In this document: piece by piece, positions 53,435 to 63,188 of the stretch
Layout: every line of letters starts with the position of its first letter
How positions within the stretch are numbered: the stretch's first letter is position 1
Source of the DNA: an uncultured Desulfobacter sp.
GTDB taxonomy: Bacteria > Desulfobacterota > Desulfobacteria > Desulfobacterales > Desulfobacteraceae
Length of the DNA stretch: 64,000 nucleotides
Assembly (NCBI RefSeq): GCF_963664415.1
Contig: NZ_OY761445.1
Location: 372,001 to 436,000, forward strand
Reading direction: 5' to 3'
The notes under the pieces: generated by a model
The model's input: only the letters and a program-made list of their open reading frames with translations
Databases searched by the model: none
What the model was told of the DNA's origin: nothing
Translations under genes and position numbers: made by a program

Positions 53435-56400
53435 TTACGCCGAAGAGATAGATTCCACAAAGCCTGAAATACGGGCAATCTCGGTCTCCAGCCTTTCAAG
53501 CATTACGGGTCCTGTTTGTAAAGTGCCGGCAATGGCCGCTTGTTCCAGTTGAGAGGCAACAGACAATAAATCTTCAGCAAGAAGATTGCCTGCGCCTCCC
53601 TTGATGGCGTGGGCCTCCCTCATAATGGCTTCGGTATCATTGTCCTTCAATGCCTTTCGAATTATCTTTATCTGCTCCAGAACTTTTGTTAAAAATTCGC
53701 CAATTACCTGAAGCAGAAATTCCTCGTCTCCACCAAATTCTTCAATGGCTGTATTATAATCCAGAGGCGGTGTATCATTCCCCGGGGCTTGTTCTTTTTT
53801 GGTGGCATCTTCCTTGGTCTTGAATTTCAAATAGGGCAAAAGGATCGGTTGATTGACATTCGGCGGAATCCAGCGCCGGGCCATGGCCAAAAGATCCTTT
53901 TGCTTTAACGGTTTGGTGATAAAGTCATCCATACCGGCGGCCAAACATTTTTCCTTGTATCCCTGCAAGGCATGTGCCGTCATGGCGATGATGGGAATCG
54001 GGTTTTCAATCTTTGTTTCCGCTTCATAATTTCGGATGGCGTCAGTGGCCTGATATCCATCCATCTCAGGCATCTGAATATCCATTAAAATCAAATCATA
54101 GCTGTGGCGTTTGAACTGCGCAAAAGCCTGCCTGCCGTTTTCAGCCAGATCCACACTGTAACCGGCTCCTTCCAAATGGCGCATGGCAATTTGCTGATTG
54201 GTTGGATAATCCTCCACAAGAAGTATCCGTGCGTTCTTTCGCAGGTCTTCCACCAGGGTATGCCGGGTAACCAACCGGGCATCCTTGCAATTATCGTCTA
54301 CAGATGACCCCAATATGGTTTGTACAGCTTTATACAACTCATTTCGGCGGATGGGTTTACTCAGGTATCCTTGAATCCCGATCTCCCTGCATGCTTTTGC
54401 GTCTCCCTTCTGGCCCATGGAAGTCAAGATTAAAATCGGAATTGATTTGAGTTCATGAGTTGATCTAATTTGACGGGAAAGGTCCAGGCCGTTTTGTTCC
54501 GGCATTTGATGATCTGTCAGGATCAAATCAAAGGGGGCGTTTTGCTCACAGGCGCTTTTTAGTTGAGAAAGTGCAGCTTGAACATTGTTAGCCTCAACCG
54601 AAACACAACCCCAATGTTCAAGGTACTCCGTTAGGATAAGTCGGTTATTGGGCATATCATCTACAACCAGAACCTTTAAGCCGGAAAGATCGACCATCTC
54701 TTTGAAACAGTAGTGATCTTCTTTATCCGGTGCCTTTTCACAAAATATATTGAAACTAAAGGTGCTGCCCTCATCCTCGATACTGGTAACCATGAGCTTG
54801 CCACCCATGAGTTCAACCAGTTGCTTGCAAATGCTGATGCCAAGGCCGGTCCCACCGTATTTCCTCGTTGTAGATCCATCTGCCTGGGTAAAACTTTCAA
54901 AAATTGCATATTGCTTGTCCGGGGCGATACCAATCCCGGTATCGGTTACAGCAAAACAAATTTCAATCTGATCTTCTTTGATAGAAGTCGGCTCGACCTG
55001 GATGAAAATTTCTCCTTCATGGGTAAACTTTAAGGCATTCCCGGATAAATTCAACAAAATCTGCCGAAGTCTTCCCGGGTCCCCCACGACCCGGTTAGGC
55101 ACCTCATTGGATATAAAGATAATGACCTCCAATGATTTTTGTTCTGCCTGCCAGGCAAGGTTGGTCGCCAGATCTTCAACCAGAACCCGGATATTAAAAG
55201 GGACACTTTCAAGTTCAAGCATCCCGGCTTCTATTTTAGAAAAGTCCAGGATATCGTTTACAATTCTAAGCAGGGAATCTGCTTCTGCACTGACGACCTG
55301 GATGGTGTTCCGGTCCCGGGGGGTCAGGTCGCCGTCCAATGCCAGCTCAGCCATGCCGATAATGCCGTTCAAAGGCGTCCGGATTTCGTGACTCATATTG
55401 GCTAAAAAATCGCCTTTGGCTTTACTGGCAGCTTCTGCCAGAATTTTGGCTTTTTTGAGCGCTTCATTAGACTGCTTGAGTTCAGCGGTTCGTTCCTCCA
55501 CACGCTGTTCAAGTTCAAGGTGAGCTTTCTGGAGGGCATCTTCGGCTTTTTTACGGACTTCAATTTCCCGGGTCAATTTTTGATTGGTTTCAACCTGGTC
55601 CGCCATAAGGCTGGATTTCACTTTATCCGCTTTTGACAAAAATTCGGCCATCTTGTTAAAAGAGTATGCCAAACGACCGATTTCATCCGAAGAATTAACC
55701 TCAATATGCTGATCCAGATCGCCTTTTTGAATAGCTTCGGCAACGTTCGTTACCTTCTTTAACGGTTTAAGCATCCTGAAGATATAAAAGCTAAGCACCA
55801 GCAATGTCATGAGATCGAGTACTGCAGTAGATAAAAACAATATTCGTTTATTTTCCTTGGCAAACCCCTGGATCATGTCCCATGTCTCTTTATTAAATTC
55901 TTGGACGGTTGCCATCTCTTGGGCAATGTTTTTTTCAAGATTGGCTTTGGACACCATGGCATCTTTATGGAAATCCGCCACGTGGGCACCCAGAGTCACA
56001 TAACCGAATCCCCGCCTGGAATTTCCATATTGGCCGGTGTAATAAGGAATGGCCGCGTAGGTGGTCAGTTTCCAAAGTCTGCTCCAAAAAATCAAAAAAG
56101 AGCCGGATCCGCCCTTTTCTGATCCCCGGTTCCACCCCTCGCATTGGGGTGCCATGTCAAGGACTTTGCAGTCCAGGGGAATGTTGCCGGATTTAACCTG
56201 CTCGGATGCGGGGTCTTTGCTGAAACTGAACTTCCGGAACGGCGGCAGATTTTCTATAAAATCGTTAAGGGATTTTCCGCTTTTCCTGTATTCATCATAT
56301 GTGGTTTGACTCAGCCAACCCGGAACCTCCTGCCCGGTTTGCGGATCATAGCCGCAGATAAAAAAATCCCGTGGGTGAGAAATACATTGATCCTCGTCGT

Positions 56401-57391
56401 CCCACAGCCAGGCGTAATTGCCGGAACCGGCATCGGATATATCTGAAAACCACTCGTCGGTAGTCACCACATGATCGGTGAATTCCATGATATGGACATG
56501 GTCCAAAGCCATGGTGACATACCCTGTTTTTTGACCTTTGACGTCATATACCGGCGTTGCCCAGCGGACAATGCCTTCAAACTTTTTGCCGTTGGGGTTC
56601 TCTTTTCCGGCATAGGCACTTTTGGGATCAACGCTCACGCCACCGTCATCGGTATGCTCAAGAAAGCCGGGGACGTAGGCACCAATCACCCTGGAAACAT
56701 AAATTTCACCCGGCATTAACCGTTCCAAATGCTCAAAATAGTCTTCAGCCCGGCAATATGTATTTTCCTTTTTACTGACATCTTTCAGGTCGGAAGAGAC
56801 GGCGCCGTCAACAATTTTTATTTGTTCATTACCCTTGAGGTCAACAAAGGTAAATTCCCTGTATAAGGGCTTTGAGACTGTATTAAACGCAAAGGCAGGT
56901 CGATTTCGCCAGTGGGTACGGTTGTTATCATTTCTCCAGCCAATGGGGGAAGCGGCAGGTTCTTTTATTTCCCGGGGCCATGGACCTGGGACAATAACTT
57001 TGCGTTTTTGGACTCCGTATAAGGCAAGAAAAACTTTGGAATCAGGCTTTATGTGCGATAGCTGGAGAATATCCTGATCTCTTTCATAGAGAAAATCTGC
57101 CAGACGCAATGCCAGTTCCTGGGTTCTAAGCTCAATAGCCTCGGTTGATTTTTTGTCAAGCCCTTTGATGCTGTCGTTAATGGCAACTTTGCTGATCAAT
57201 TTCTCTGAAAACAGATAACTTTCCCCCATGTTTTCAGCTCTTTGAATAATCTGGGCGTTTGTGTCTTCCAACTTTTTGCTGACAGACAGATATAAAAGCA
57301 AAAAATGTAGAATTATCAATGTGCTGACAAAGATGACAACTTTAGGCAGTATCCCCAGTCGTATCCTCCGCTTATAGCTTGACACCGGCAC
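53435..57391 (-). CDS. BarA-like hybrid sensor kinase with two receivers and HPt
   Basis: A 1,318-residue kinase. First transmembrane helix about 15-35, a long extracytoplasmic sensor (about 36-510), second helix about 515-540, HAMP (about 540-595), coiled coil, HisKA (FLANMSHEIRTPLNGIIGMA), HATPase (VTDTGIGIAPDKQYAIFESF, GGTGLGISICKQL), two receivers (KVLVVDDMPNNR with ILTDHQMPEQNG; RILLVEDYPTNQ with ILMDIQMPEMDG) and a C-terminal HPt (REAHAIKGGAGNLLAED). All phosphorelay residues are present. Sensor ligand is unknown; the segment with WATPVYDVKGQKTGYVTMAL is typical of double-Cache-type sensors. Probably signals through the CheY-like gene downstream. Confidence 0.92.
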   Translation of the reverse strand: MPVSSYKRRIRLGILPKVVIFVSTLIILHFLLLYLSVSKKLEDTNAQIIQRAENMGESYLFSEKLISKVAINDSIKGLDKKSTEAIELRTQELALRLADFLYERDQDILQLSHIKPDSKVFLALYGVQKRKVIVPGPWPREIKEPAASPIGWRNDNNRTHWRNRPAFAFNTVSKPLYREFTFVDLKGNEQIKIVDGAVSSDLKDVSKKENTYCRAEDYFEHLERLMPGEIYVSRVIGAYVPGFLEHTDDGGVSVDPKSAYAGKENPNGKKFEGIVRWATPVYDVKGQKTGYVTMALDHVHIMEFTDHVVTTDEWFSDISDAGSGNYAWLWDDEDQCISHPRDFFICGYDPQTGQEVPGWLSQTTYDEYRKSGKSLNDFIENLPPFRKFSFSKDPASEQVKSGNIPLDCKVLDMAPQCEGWNRGSEKGGSGSFLIFWSRLWKLTTYAAIPYYTGQYGNSRRGFGYVTLGAHVADFHKDAMVSKANLEKNIAQEMATVQEFNKETWDMIQGFAKENKRILFLSTAVLDLMTLLVLSFYIFRMLKPLKKVTNVAEAIQKGDLDQHIEVNSSDEIGRLAYSFNKMAEFLSKADKVKSSLMADQVETNQKLTREIEVRKKAEDALQKAHLELEQRVEERTAELKQSNEALKKAKILAEAASKAKGDFLANMSHEIRTPLNGIIGMAELALDGDLTPRDRNTIQVVSAEADSLLRIVNDILDFSKIEAGMLELESVPFNIRVLVEDLATNLAWQAEQKSLEVIIFISNEVPNRVVGDPGRLRQILLNLSGNALKFTHEGEIFIQVEPTSIKEDQIEICFAVTDTGIGIAPDKQYAIFESFTQADGSTTRKYGGTGLGISICKQLVELMGGKLMVTSIEDEGSTFSFNIFCEKAPDKEDHYCFKEMVDLSGLKVLVVDDMPNNRLILTEYLEHWGCVSVEANNVQAALSQLKSACEQNAPFDLILTDHQMPEQNGLDLSRQIRSTHELKSIPILILTSMGQKGDAKACREIGIQGYLSKPIRRNELYKAVQTILGSSVDDNCKDARLVTRHTLVEDLRKNARILLVEDYPTNQQIAMRHLEGAGYSVDLAENGRQAFAQFKRHSYDLILMDIQMPEMDGYQATDAIRNYEAETKIENPIPIIAMTAHALQGYKEKCLAAGMDDFITKPLKQKDLLAMARRWIPPNVNQPILLPYLKFKTKEDATKKEQAPGNDTPPLDYNTAIEEFGGDEEFLLQVIGEFLTKVLEQIKIIRKALKDNDTEAIMREAHAIKGGAGNLLAEDLLSVASQLEQAAIAGTLQTGPVMLERLETEIARISGFVESISSA

Positions 57392-57558
57392 TATGGATCC
57401 CTTATCTTGAACGATTTAAATGAATGACTTGTTATTTACAACTATCGGATAAGTCGTCTTTTGACAAGCAAAGAATAAAAACGATCTGTAAATTCAAACC
57501 GCCACTGGGATTGATTGTCATTGTCAGTTTGCACTTTTCCTATGTTCAATCAGCCCTA

Positions 57559-57667
57559 TTCAAAATGCCAGGGTGACCGCATTTATAATTTTGTCGGCTA
57601 TTTTAACTTCGCTATCGCTATCGGGATGACCTTTTAAATATAAATGGGGTTACCCTGTTCAAAATGC
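57559..57667. mobile_element. MITE with 19-bp inverted repeats and perfect 10-bp target duplication
   Basis: An 89-bp unit (57569-57657) has ends CAGGGTGACCGCATTTATA and, inverted, CAGGGTAACCCCATTTATA, matching at 17 of 19. It is flanked on both sides by TTCAAAATGC (57559-57568 and 57658-57667), directly abutting, as expected of a target site duplication. It is too short to code for a transposase. CAGGG ends and 8-10 bp duplications are known from the ISAs1 family, a possible parent. Confidence 0.85.
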
Positions 57668-57763
57668 AGTTGATCGTGTACGAGACCCGGTATCTGTGTT
57701 AAGTTGACACCTTGTTAACCCCAAAATGAGACCAACAAGCTTTAACAAAAATTGGTGATTATA

Positions 57764-58189
57764 ATGACAGACGATACATCCCTTTCCTTCATGCCCATTG
57801 GTTTTGTGAAAACCGATGCAACAAAATTGCCCCGGCACTGGTCGGTGTCACAGGAAAAAGGCATTTTGGAGATCCATCCAGAATTTGTCTCTGCCCTTCG
57901 TGATATTGAAATCGGACAAAAAATTGTGGTGCTTTTCCATTTTCATAAAAGCCCGGCTTTTAATTCAAGCTACCTGTTCCAGACCCCGCCCCACCGGTCG
58001 TCTTCCAGAGGCGTGTTCAGTATTTGCTCGCCGATCCGGCCAAATGCCATTGGCATGAGTGTCGTTGAGGTGACAAGTAAAGACCAAGGACATATCGGGG
58101 TCAAACACATCGACATGATTGACGGTACACCGATTTTGGATATCAAGCCCCTGGTCACAGGGCAGCAGGATTGCCCAAGTGCTGAATAA
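57764..58189 (+). CDS. trmO: TrmO (TsaA-type) tRNA methyltransferase
   Basis: A 141-residue protein of the TsaA/TrmO family, which N6-methylates the threonylcarbamoyl-adenosine at position 37 of some tRNAs. Seen: FMPIGFVKTDATKLPRHW, GILEIHPEFVSALRDIE, FHFHKSPAF and a core RGVFSICSPIRPNAIGMSVVE, ending in ILDIKPLV. This is typical of the TsaA core (RGVFATRSPxRPNPIG), with SICS in place of ATRS, so one conserved Arg appears replaced. ATG at 57764 is the closest start; no strong ribosome site. Its TAA is the start of repeat copy F. Confidence 0.8.
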   Translation: MTDDTSLSFMPIGFVKTDATKLPRHWSVSQEKGILEIHPEFVSALRDIEIGQKIVVLFHFHKSPAFNSSYLFQTPPHRSSSRGVFSICSPIRPNAIGMSVVEVTSKDQGHIGVKHIDMIDGTPILDIKPLVTGQQDCPSAE

Positions 58190-58281
58190 CGGCCATGGCC
58201 GACCTGGTCTTTGACCGTGGATTCGCCCACAACGAATATTGTAACATCTCTGTGGCTTACAGAGATGTTCCTATAAAAAAA
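58187..58281 (+). repeat. Intergenic structured repeat, copy F
   Basis: Begins with the stop codon of trmO: TAACGGCCATGG. Hairpin 1 is weaker here (GGCCGACCTGGTC with GATTCGCCCAC). Hairpin 2 has a different sequence from all other copies but pairs perfectly: AACATCTCTG / CAGAGATGTT over TGGCTTA. Ends CCTATAAAAAAAA, which runs into the AAGGAGG of the hydantoinase gene. Confidence 0.8.
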
Positions 58282-58292
58282 AAGGAGGATCC

Positions 58293-61200
58293 ATGTCAGA
58301 CCCCGCAAAATTCCGTTTTTCCGTCGACCGCGGCGGAACCTTCACGGATGTTTATGCCGAGGTGCCGGGAGTGCCGGGATTCCGGGTTATCAAGCTGTTG
58401 TCCGAAGATCCCCAGAACTATCCGGACGCGCCCCGTGAGGGAATCCGACGAATCCTTGAAGAGGTGACGGGAAAATCTGTGCCCAAAGCGCAGTTCGACG
58501 CCGATCAAATTGAGTGGATACGCATGGGGACCACCGTAGCCACCAACGCCCTGCTGGAACGAAAAGGTGCGCCCAGCGCTCTGGTGGTGACCCGAGGGTT
58601 CGGTGATATTCTTCAAATCGGGAACCAGGACCGTCCCAGAATTTTTGACCTGGAGATCAAAAAACCCGAACTCTTATACCAGGAGGTTATTGAAGCAGAC
58701 GAACGCCTGAGAATCCTGCGGGAGGATGAAGACGCCTCGACAGTGGAAGGCAAAATAGTCAAAGGAATTACCGGTGACCGTCTGGCAATGCTCTGTCCCC
58801 TCGATATATCGACCGTAAAATCAGATCTTCAGGCCGTTTATGACCGGGGCATCCGCAGCCTTGCCGTGGTGCTTATGCACGCCTATGCCTGGCCGGATCA
58901 TGAACGAATCATCGGCCGGGTGGCCCGGGAGATCGGATTCACCCAAGTCTCTCTATCTTCCCGAGTCATGCCCAAAGTGAAGCTGGTTGCCAGGGGCGAT
59001 ACAACCATGGTGGACGCCTATCTCAATCCGCATATTCGCACCTACCTTAACAGCTTTAAACAAGGATTCAAGGACAACCTTGCCGATACCGGCCTTCTTT
59101 TCATGCAGTCGGACGGCGGCCTGGCCGGAACCGACGGATTTACCGGCAGCCGCGCCATCCTGTCCGGACCTGCCGGCGGGGTTGTCGGTTATGCCATGAC
59201 CACCTTTGATACCAAAAAAAAAGAACCGGTCATTGGATTCGACATGGGCGGAACCTCCACGGATGTCTCCCGGTTCGGGGGCGAATACGAACTGGTCTTT
59301 GAAACGCAGACCGCCGGTGTGCGCATCCAGGCCCCCCAGCTTCACATCAAGACCGTGGCCGCCGGTGGGGGCAGCCGCCTTTTCTTTGACAACGGCATGT
59401 TTCTGGTGGGGCCCGAATCTGCCGGAGCCCATCCGGGACCGGTTTGCTACAGAAAAAACGGACACTTGACGGTTACGGATGCAAACCTCGTTCTCGGCCG
59501 CATTCAACCCAAACACTTTCCGCACATATTCGGTCCCAGTGAAGATCAGCCCCTGGACCTGGAAGCGGGCTGTAAAGCCATGTCCGGTCTGACTAAAAAG
59601 ATCAATGCGTATTGCGTCGCTGCCGGGCTGCCGTCCATGACCATGGAAGAGGTTGCCCTGGGCTTTATCCGTGTGGCTAACGAGGTAATGGTCAGACCCA
59701 TTCGTGAAATTTCAGTGATGCGGGGATTCGACATCAAAGATCATGTGCTGGCCACATTCGGGGGAGCCGGTCCCCAGCATGCCTGTGCTGTTGCCCGGGC
59801 CCTGGGTATATCCAAAATTTTTATCCACCGCTTTTCCGGTATTCTCTCTGCCTACGGTATGGGCATGGCTGATGTGGTTACGGAACGGCAACAGCCCTCT
59901 GCCGCCGTCTTTGGCCTTCAAGCGCTGAAAGACGCTGAAACAATTTTTAAACAACTGGAAAAAGATGCGTGTCGGGAACTCACGGATCAGGGATTCTCCC
60001 CAGAAGCCATTGACATCACCCGGTTTCTTAACCTGCGGTACCACGGAACAGATACGGCCATTATGATTCGTCGGCCTGAAGACAATGACTATGCTGCGGC
60101 TTTCAAGGCCGTCTACCTCAGAGAATTCGGGTTCGATCTGTCGGAAAGACAAATCCTCATCGACGATATCCGGATACGTGCCCGGGGCAAAGCTGCGGGC
60201 CAGCGCCGAATCAACGTCCCAAAGGCCAAAGGAGCGCCCCAGGTATTGGACTCGGCCCAGTGCTACTTTGAAAACGGACGCTACAAAACTTGTATTTATG
60301 ATCTTGAAAAACTTGCCGCCGGCCATTGCATTGCAGGCCCTGGCATTTTGATCCATCATACATCCACTATTCTCATCGAACCCGACTGCACCGCAGTCAT
60401 TACCCAGAACGGGGATGTGGAAATTAAAGTAGGGGCAGGCACAGGTAATCAAGTCAACACAAAACTCGACCCGGTCCAACTTTCTATTTTCAGCAATCTT
60501 TTCATGTCCATTGCCGAACAGATGGGACGGATGCTTCAAAAGACTGCCATTTCCACCAATATCAAGGAGCGCCTCGATTTTTCCTGCGCCCTGTTCGGGC
60601 CCAATGGGGAACTGGTGGCCAACGCGCCACATCTGCCGGTCCATCTGGGGAGTATGAGCGACGCAGTAAAGGCGCAGATTAGAATTAAGGGTAACGATCT
60701 TATACCCGGGGATGTGCTGGTCTCCAACCACCCGGTTGCAGGGGGCAGTCATCTGCCCGACATTACGGTCATCACCCCTGTGTTCAAGAACAACCAGGTG
60801 ATTTTCTGGGTGGCGGCGCGAGGGCATCACGCCGACATCGGCGGCATCTCACCCGGATCCATGCCTCCCAACTCCCGCAGCCTTGAGGAGGAAGGGGCCT
60901 GCATCACCTCTTTTAAACTTGTGGAAAACGGCATATTTCAAGAGGATGGCATTTCAAAACTGCTGCTGGCGCCTGGCAGCCTGCCCCCGGCACCGGGGCG
61001 TCCTGAAATATCGGGGAGCCGCCTTTTAGCTGACAATATTTCTGATTTAAAAGCCCAAGTTGCGGCCAACCAAAAAGGGATCGAGCTGGTGCTGGAAATG
61101 GTGGATCACTACGGCCTTGATGTGGTTCAAGCCTATATGAAGCATGTCCAGGATACGGCTGAAAAGGCAGTGCGCCAGCGGCTCAAAGCACTTTCCACAT

Positions 61201-62066
61201 CAAAGGGAATGGCCGAAAGGGACACGATTCGAGCCAAGGACTATCTGGATGACGGCAGCCCCATTGCCCTGGCTCTTACTATCGACCGAAAAGAGGGCAG
61301 CGCCGTATTCGACTTTCAAGGCACTGGATCTCAAATCTGGGGAAACTGCAATGCGCCCAAAGCCGTCACTAAATCAGCCATCCTTTACTGCCTCCGGTGC
61401 CTGATTAAAAAGGACCTGCCGTTAAACCACGGCTGCCTTATCCCCATCACCGTCAAAATTCCCAAGGGCTCGTTGCTTGACCCTTCCGCAGATGCGGCGG
61501 TAGTGGGCGGCAACGTACTGACCTCCCAGAGAATCACAGACGTGGTTCTCAAGGCGTTCGGCGTGGCCGCCGCATCCCAGGGCTGCATGAACAACTTTAC
61601 CTTTGGCAATGACCGGTTCGGCTACTACGAAACCATCGCCGGCGGGGCAGGAGCAGGCCCGACCTGGCACGGCCAGACCGGGGTTCAGACCCATATGACC
61701 AACACCCGAATTACCGATCCTGAAATCCTGGAACGACGATATCCTATCCTGCTCAAAGAATTTTCTATCCGCCGGGGATCCGGCGGCCGGGGGCGGTTCA
61801 ACGGCGGCAACGGCCTGGTGCGGGAGGTTGAATTTTTAGAACCCCTTAATGTAGCAATCCTTTCCGAACGTCGGGTATTTGCGCCCTACGGACTCGAAGG
61901 GGGTGAGTCCGGCAAGAAAGGGGCCAACCTTTTCATTAAAAAAGACGGCACTTCAATCTCCATGGGCGCTAAAAACGAAATCCTGGCTCAACCCGGCGAA
62001 CGGTTGCGTATCATGAGCCCTGGTGGCGGTGGATTCGGCACACCAGCAACGGATGAGATTACATGA
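58293..62066 (+). CDS. Fused hydantoinase/oxoprolinase (HyuA-HyuB)
   Basis: A 1,257-residue cytoplasmic enzyme. The N-terminal part (to about residue 690) is HyuA-like with the ATP-binding signatures FSVDRGGTFTDVYAEVPG, TTVATNALLERKGAPSALV and GFDMGGTSTDVSRFGG, and TFGGAGPQHACAVARALG. From about residue 730 the HyuB domain follows (DPVQLSIFSNLFMSIAEQMG, NHPVAGGSHLPDITVITPVF, AARGHHADIGGISPGSMPPN). Fusion and length resemble eukaryotic 5-oxoprolinase, which opens 5-oxoproline using ATP; other hydantoin-like substrates are possible. AAGGAGGATCC gives a strong start. Follows trmO at 103 bp, with only repeat F between. Confidence 0.9.
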   Translation: MSDPAKFRFSVDRGGTFTDVYAEVPGVPGFRVIKLLSEDPQNYPDAPREGIRRILEEVTGKSVPKAQFDADQIEWIRMGTTVATNALLERKGAPSALVVTRGFGDILQIGNQDRPRIFDLEIKKPELLYQEVIEADERLRILREDEDASTVEGKIVKGITGDRLAMLCPLDISTVKSDLQAVYDRGIRSLAVVLMHAYAWPDHERIIGRVAREIGFTQVSLSSRVMPKVKLVARGDTTMVDAYLNPHIRTYLNSFKQGFKDNLADTGLLFMQSDGGLAGTDGFTGSRAILSGPAGGVVGYAMTTFDTKKKEPVIGFDMGGTSTDVSRFGGEYELVFETQTAGVRIQAPQLHIKTVAAGGGSRLFFDNGMFLVGPESAGAHPGPVCYRKNGHLTVTDANLVLGRIQPKHFPHIFGPSEDQPLDLEAGCKAMSGLTKKINAYCVAAGLPSMTMEEVALGFIRVANEVMVRPIREISVMRGFDIKDHVLATFGGAGPQHACAVARALGISKIFIHRFSGILSAYGMGMADVVTERQQPSAAVFGLQALKDAETIFKQLEKDACRELTDQGFSPEAIDITRFLNLRYHGTDTAIMIRRPEDNDYAAAFKAVYLREFGFDLSERQILIDDIRIRARGKAAGQRRINVPKAKGAPQVLDSAQCYFENGRYKTCIYDLEKLAAGHCIAGPGILIHHTSTILIEPDCTAVITQNGDVEIKVGAGTGNQVNTKLDPVQLSIFSNLFMSIAEQMGRMLQKTAISTNIKERLDFSCALFGPNGELVANAPHLPVHLGSMSDAVKAQIRIKGNDLIPGDVLVSNHPVAGGSHLPDITVITPVFKNNQVIFWVAARGHHADIGGISPGSMPPNSRSLEEEGACITSFKLVENGIFQEDGISKLLLAPGSLPPAPGRPEISGSRLLADNISDLKAQVAANQKGIELVLEMVDHYGLDVVQAYMKHVQDTAEKAVRQRLKALSTSKGMAERDTIRAKDYLDDGSPIALALTIDRKEGSAVFDFQGTGSQIWGNCNAPKAVTKSAILYCLRCLIKKDLPLNHGCLIPITVKIPKGSLLDPSADAAVVGGNVLTSQRITDVVLKAFGVAAASQGCMNNFTFGNDRFGYYETIAGGAGAGPTWHGQTGVQTHMTNTRITDPEILERRYPILLKEFSIRRGSGGRGRFNGGNGLVREVEFLEPLNVAILSERRVFAPYGLEGGESGKKGANLFIKKDGTSISMGAKNEILAQPGERLRIMSPGGGGFGTPATDEIT

Positions 62067-62089
62067 ACGGCTGTCTATAATTAGCCTTT

Positions 62090-62602
62090 TTAGGTTTCTA
62101 AAACAAAAATTTTTTTATCCTTAAGACTGTCAATCACAAATGAAGACTGGATGCTCTGAATGCCCTGTATCTGGGTCAATTTTTGATTCATAAACTCTGC
62201 GTAGGCCTTGATATCCTTTGCAATGACCTTGAGAATAAAATCATGGGCACCGGCAATCTGGTAGCATTCCACAACCTCCTCAAGTTCCAAAAACTTTTCC
62301 TTGATCAAAGGCACCGAAGACAGCTTGCTCAAGCTTAATGTAATATTGACAATGACCATGATGGGAAATCCGACCTTTTCCGGATTCACCACCGCCGTGA
62401 AATGTGAGATCACACCGGCAGCTTCAAGGCGCTTCACCCGTTCTAATGTAGCAGGCGCTGAAATTCCAACCATACGGGACAGCTTGGCATTGGTAATTTT
62501 CCCGTTTTCCTGGAGGATATTTAGTATTTCTCTATCAATCCGGTCCAAATTACGTTTCTCCAATGATCCAAGGTCAGGGCTTAAGGTAGCCTGAAAGGAC
62601 AT
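62090..62602 (-). CDS. Lrp/AsnC-family regulator
   Basis: A 170-residue regulator. The N-terminal HTH (LDRIDREILNILQENGKITN, AKLSRMVGISAPATLERVKR) is followed by the RAM ligand-binding domain (VVECYQIAGAHDFILKVIAK). It senses amino acids or small metabolites in the family. The start shown overlaps the upstream hydrolase by 29 bp; a TTG about 13 codons later (before EKRNLDRID) would reduce the overlap. It is convergent with the oxoprolinase, 24 bp apart. Confidence 0.88.
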   Translation of the reverse strand: MSFQATLSPDLGSLEKRNLDRIDREILNILQENGKITNAKLSRMVGISAPATLERVKRLEAAGVISHFTAVVNPEKVGFPIMVIVNITLSLSKLSSVPLIKEKFLELEEVVECYQIAGAHDFILKVIAKDIKAYAEFMNQKLTQIQGIQSIQSSFVIDSLKDKKIFVLET

Positions 62603-63188
62603 CTCCCAGCTTATCTAAAGCACCACCATAAAAGTGATCGACATCTGAAAGCACCTCCAGCCGAGGGGAAATTTTCCATTTAGACAAAAGATCGTCCACC
62701 AGATAAACCGGGGCCAAATCATCATTTTCACCTGTAATAATAAGCCCTGTATTGGGAAGCTGCGCAACCTGATCAAAACTTAACAACGCTGCCGGGGGGG
62801 AAACCATAATATGATCGCAGACCGCCACACCGGCACTGACGACATGGGCATTTACCCATGAACCAAAGGAATATCCGGCAAGAAAAAGCTGATCATACCC
62901 CTGGTCGGATAAAAAATCTAATGCACTTTTGACATCATCCTGCTCCCCACGGCCATCGTCAAATTTTCCGGAACTGCCACCGGTGCCCCTGAAATTAAAC
63001 CGCAGTGTGGCAATCCCGGCAGCTTGAAAGCAGGCAGCCATCTTGCATATCACAGGTACATCCATATTCCCGCCATAAAGGGGATGAGGATGCGTCAGCA
63101 CCACAGCTTTGCCTGCTTCCTGCCGGTTTAAATTCCCCTCAAGCCGGATATCTCCGGCACTGGTTATGGTGATAAATTCTTCACTCAT
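62574..63188 (-). CDS. Alpha/beta hydrolase (dienelactone-hydrolase-like, COG2945 type)
   Basis: A 204-residue hydrolase. The oxyanion region LTHPHPLYGGNMD, the helper segment LRFNFRGTGGSSG, nucleophile elbow LAGYSFGSWV (Ser), acid in TGENDDLAPV and His in LSDVDHFYGG give a complete triad. COG2945 members are cytosolic esterases of unknown substrate. The start ATG overlaps the pyrG stop (4 bp), so the genes are translationally coupled: pyrG, hydrolase, lrp. Confidence 0.85.
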   Translation of the reverse strand: MSEEFITITSAGDIRLEGNLNRQEAGKAVVLTHPHPLYGGNMDVPVICKMAACFQAAGIATLRFNFRGTGGSSGKFDDGRGEQDDVKSALDFLSDQGYDQLFLAGYSFGSWVNAHVVSAGVAVCDHIMVSPPAALLSFDQVAQLPNTGLIITGENDDLAPVYLVDDLLSKWKISPRLEVLSDVDHFYGGALDKLGDVLSGYLKP

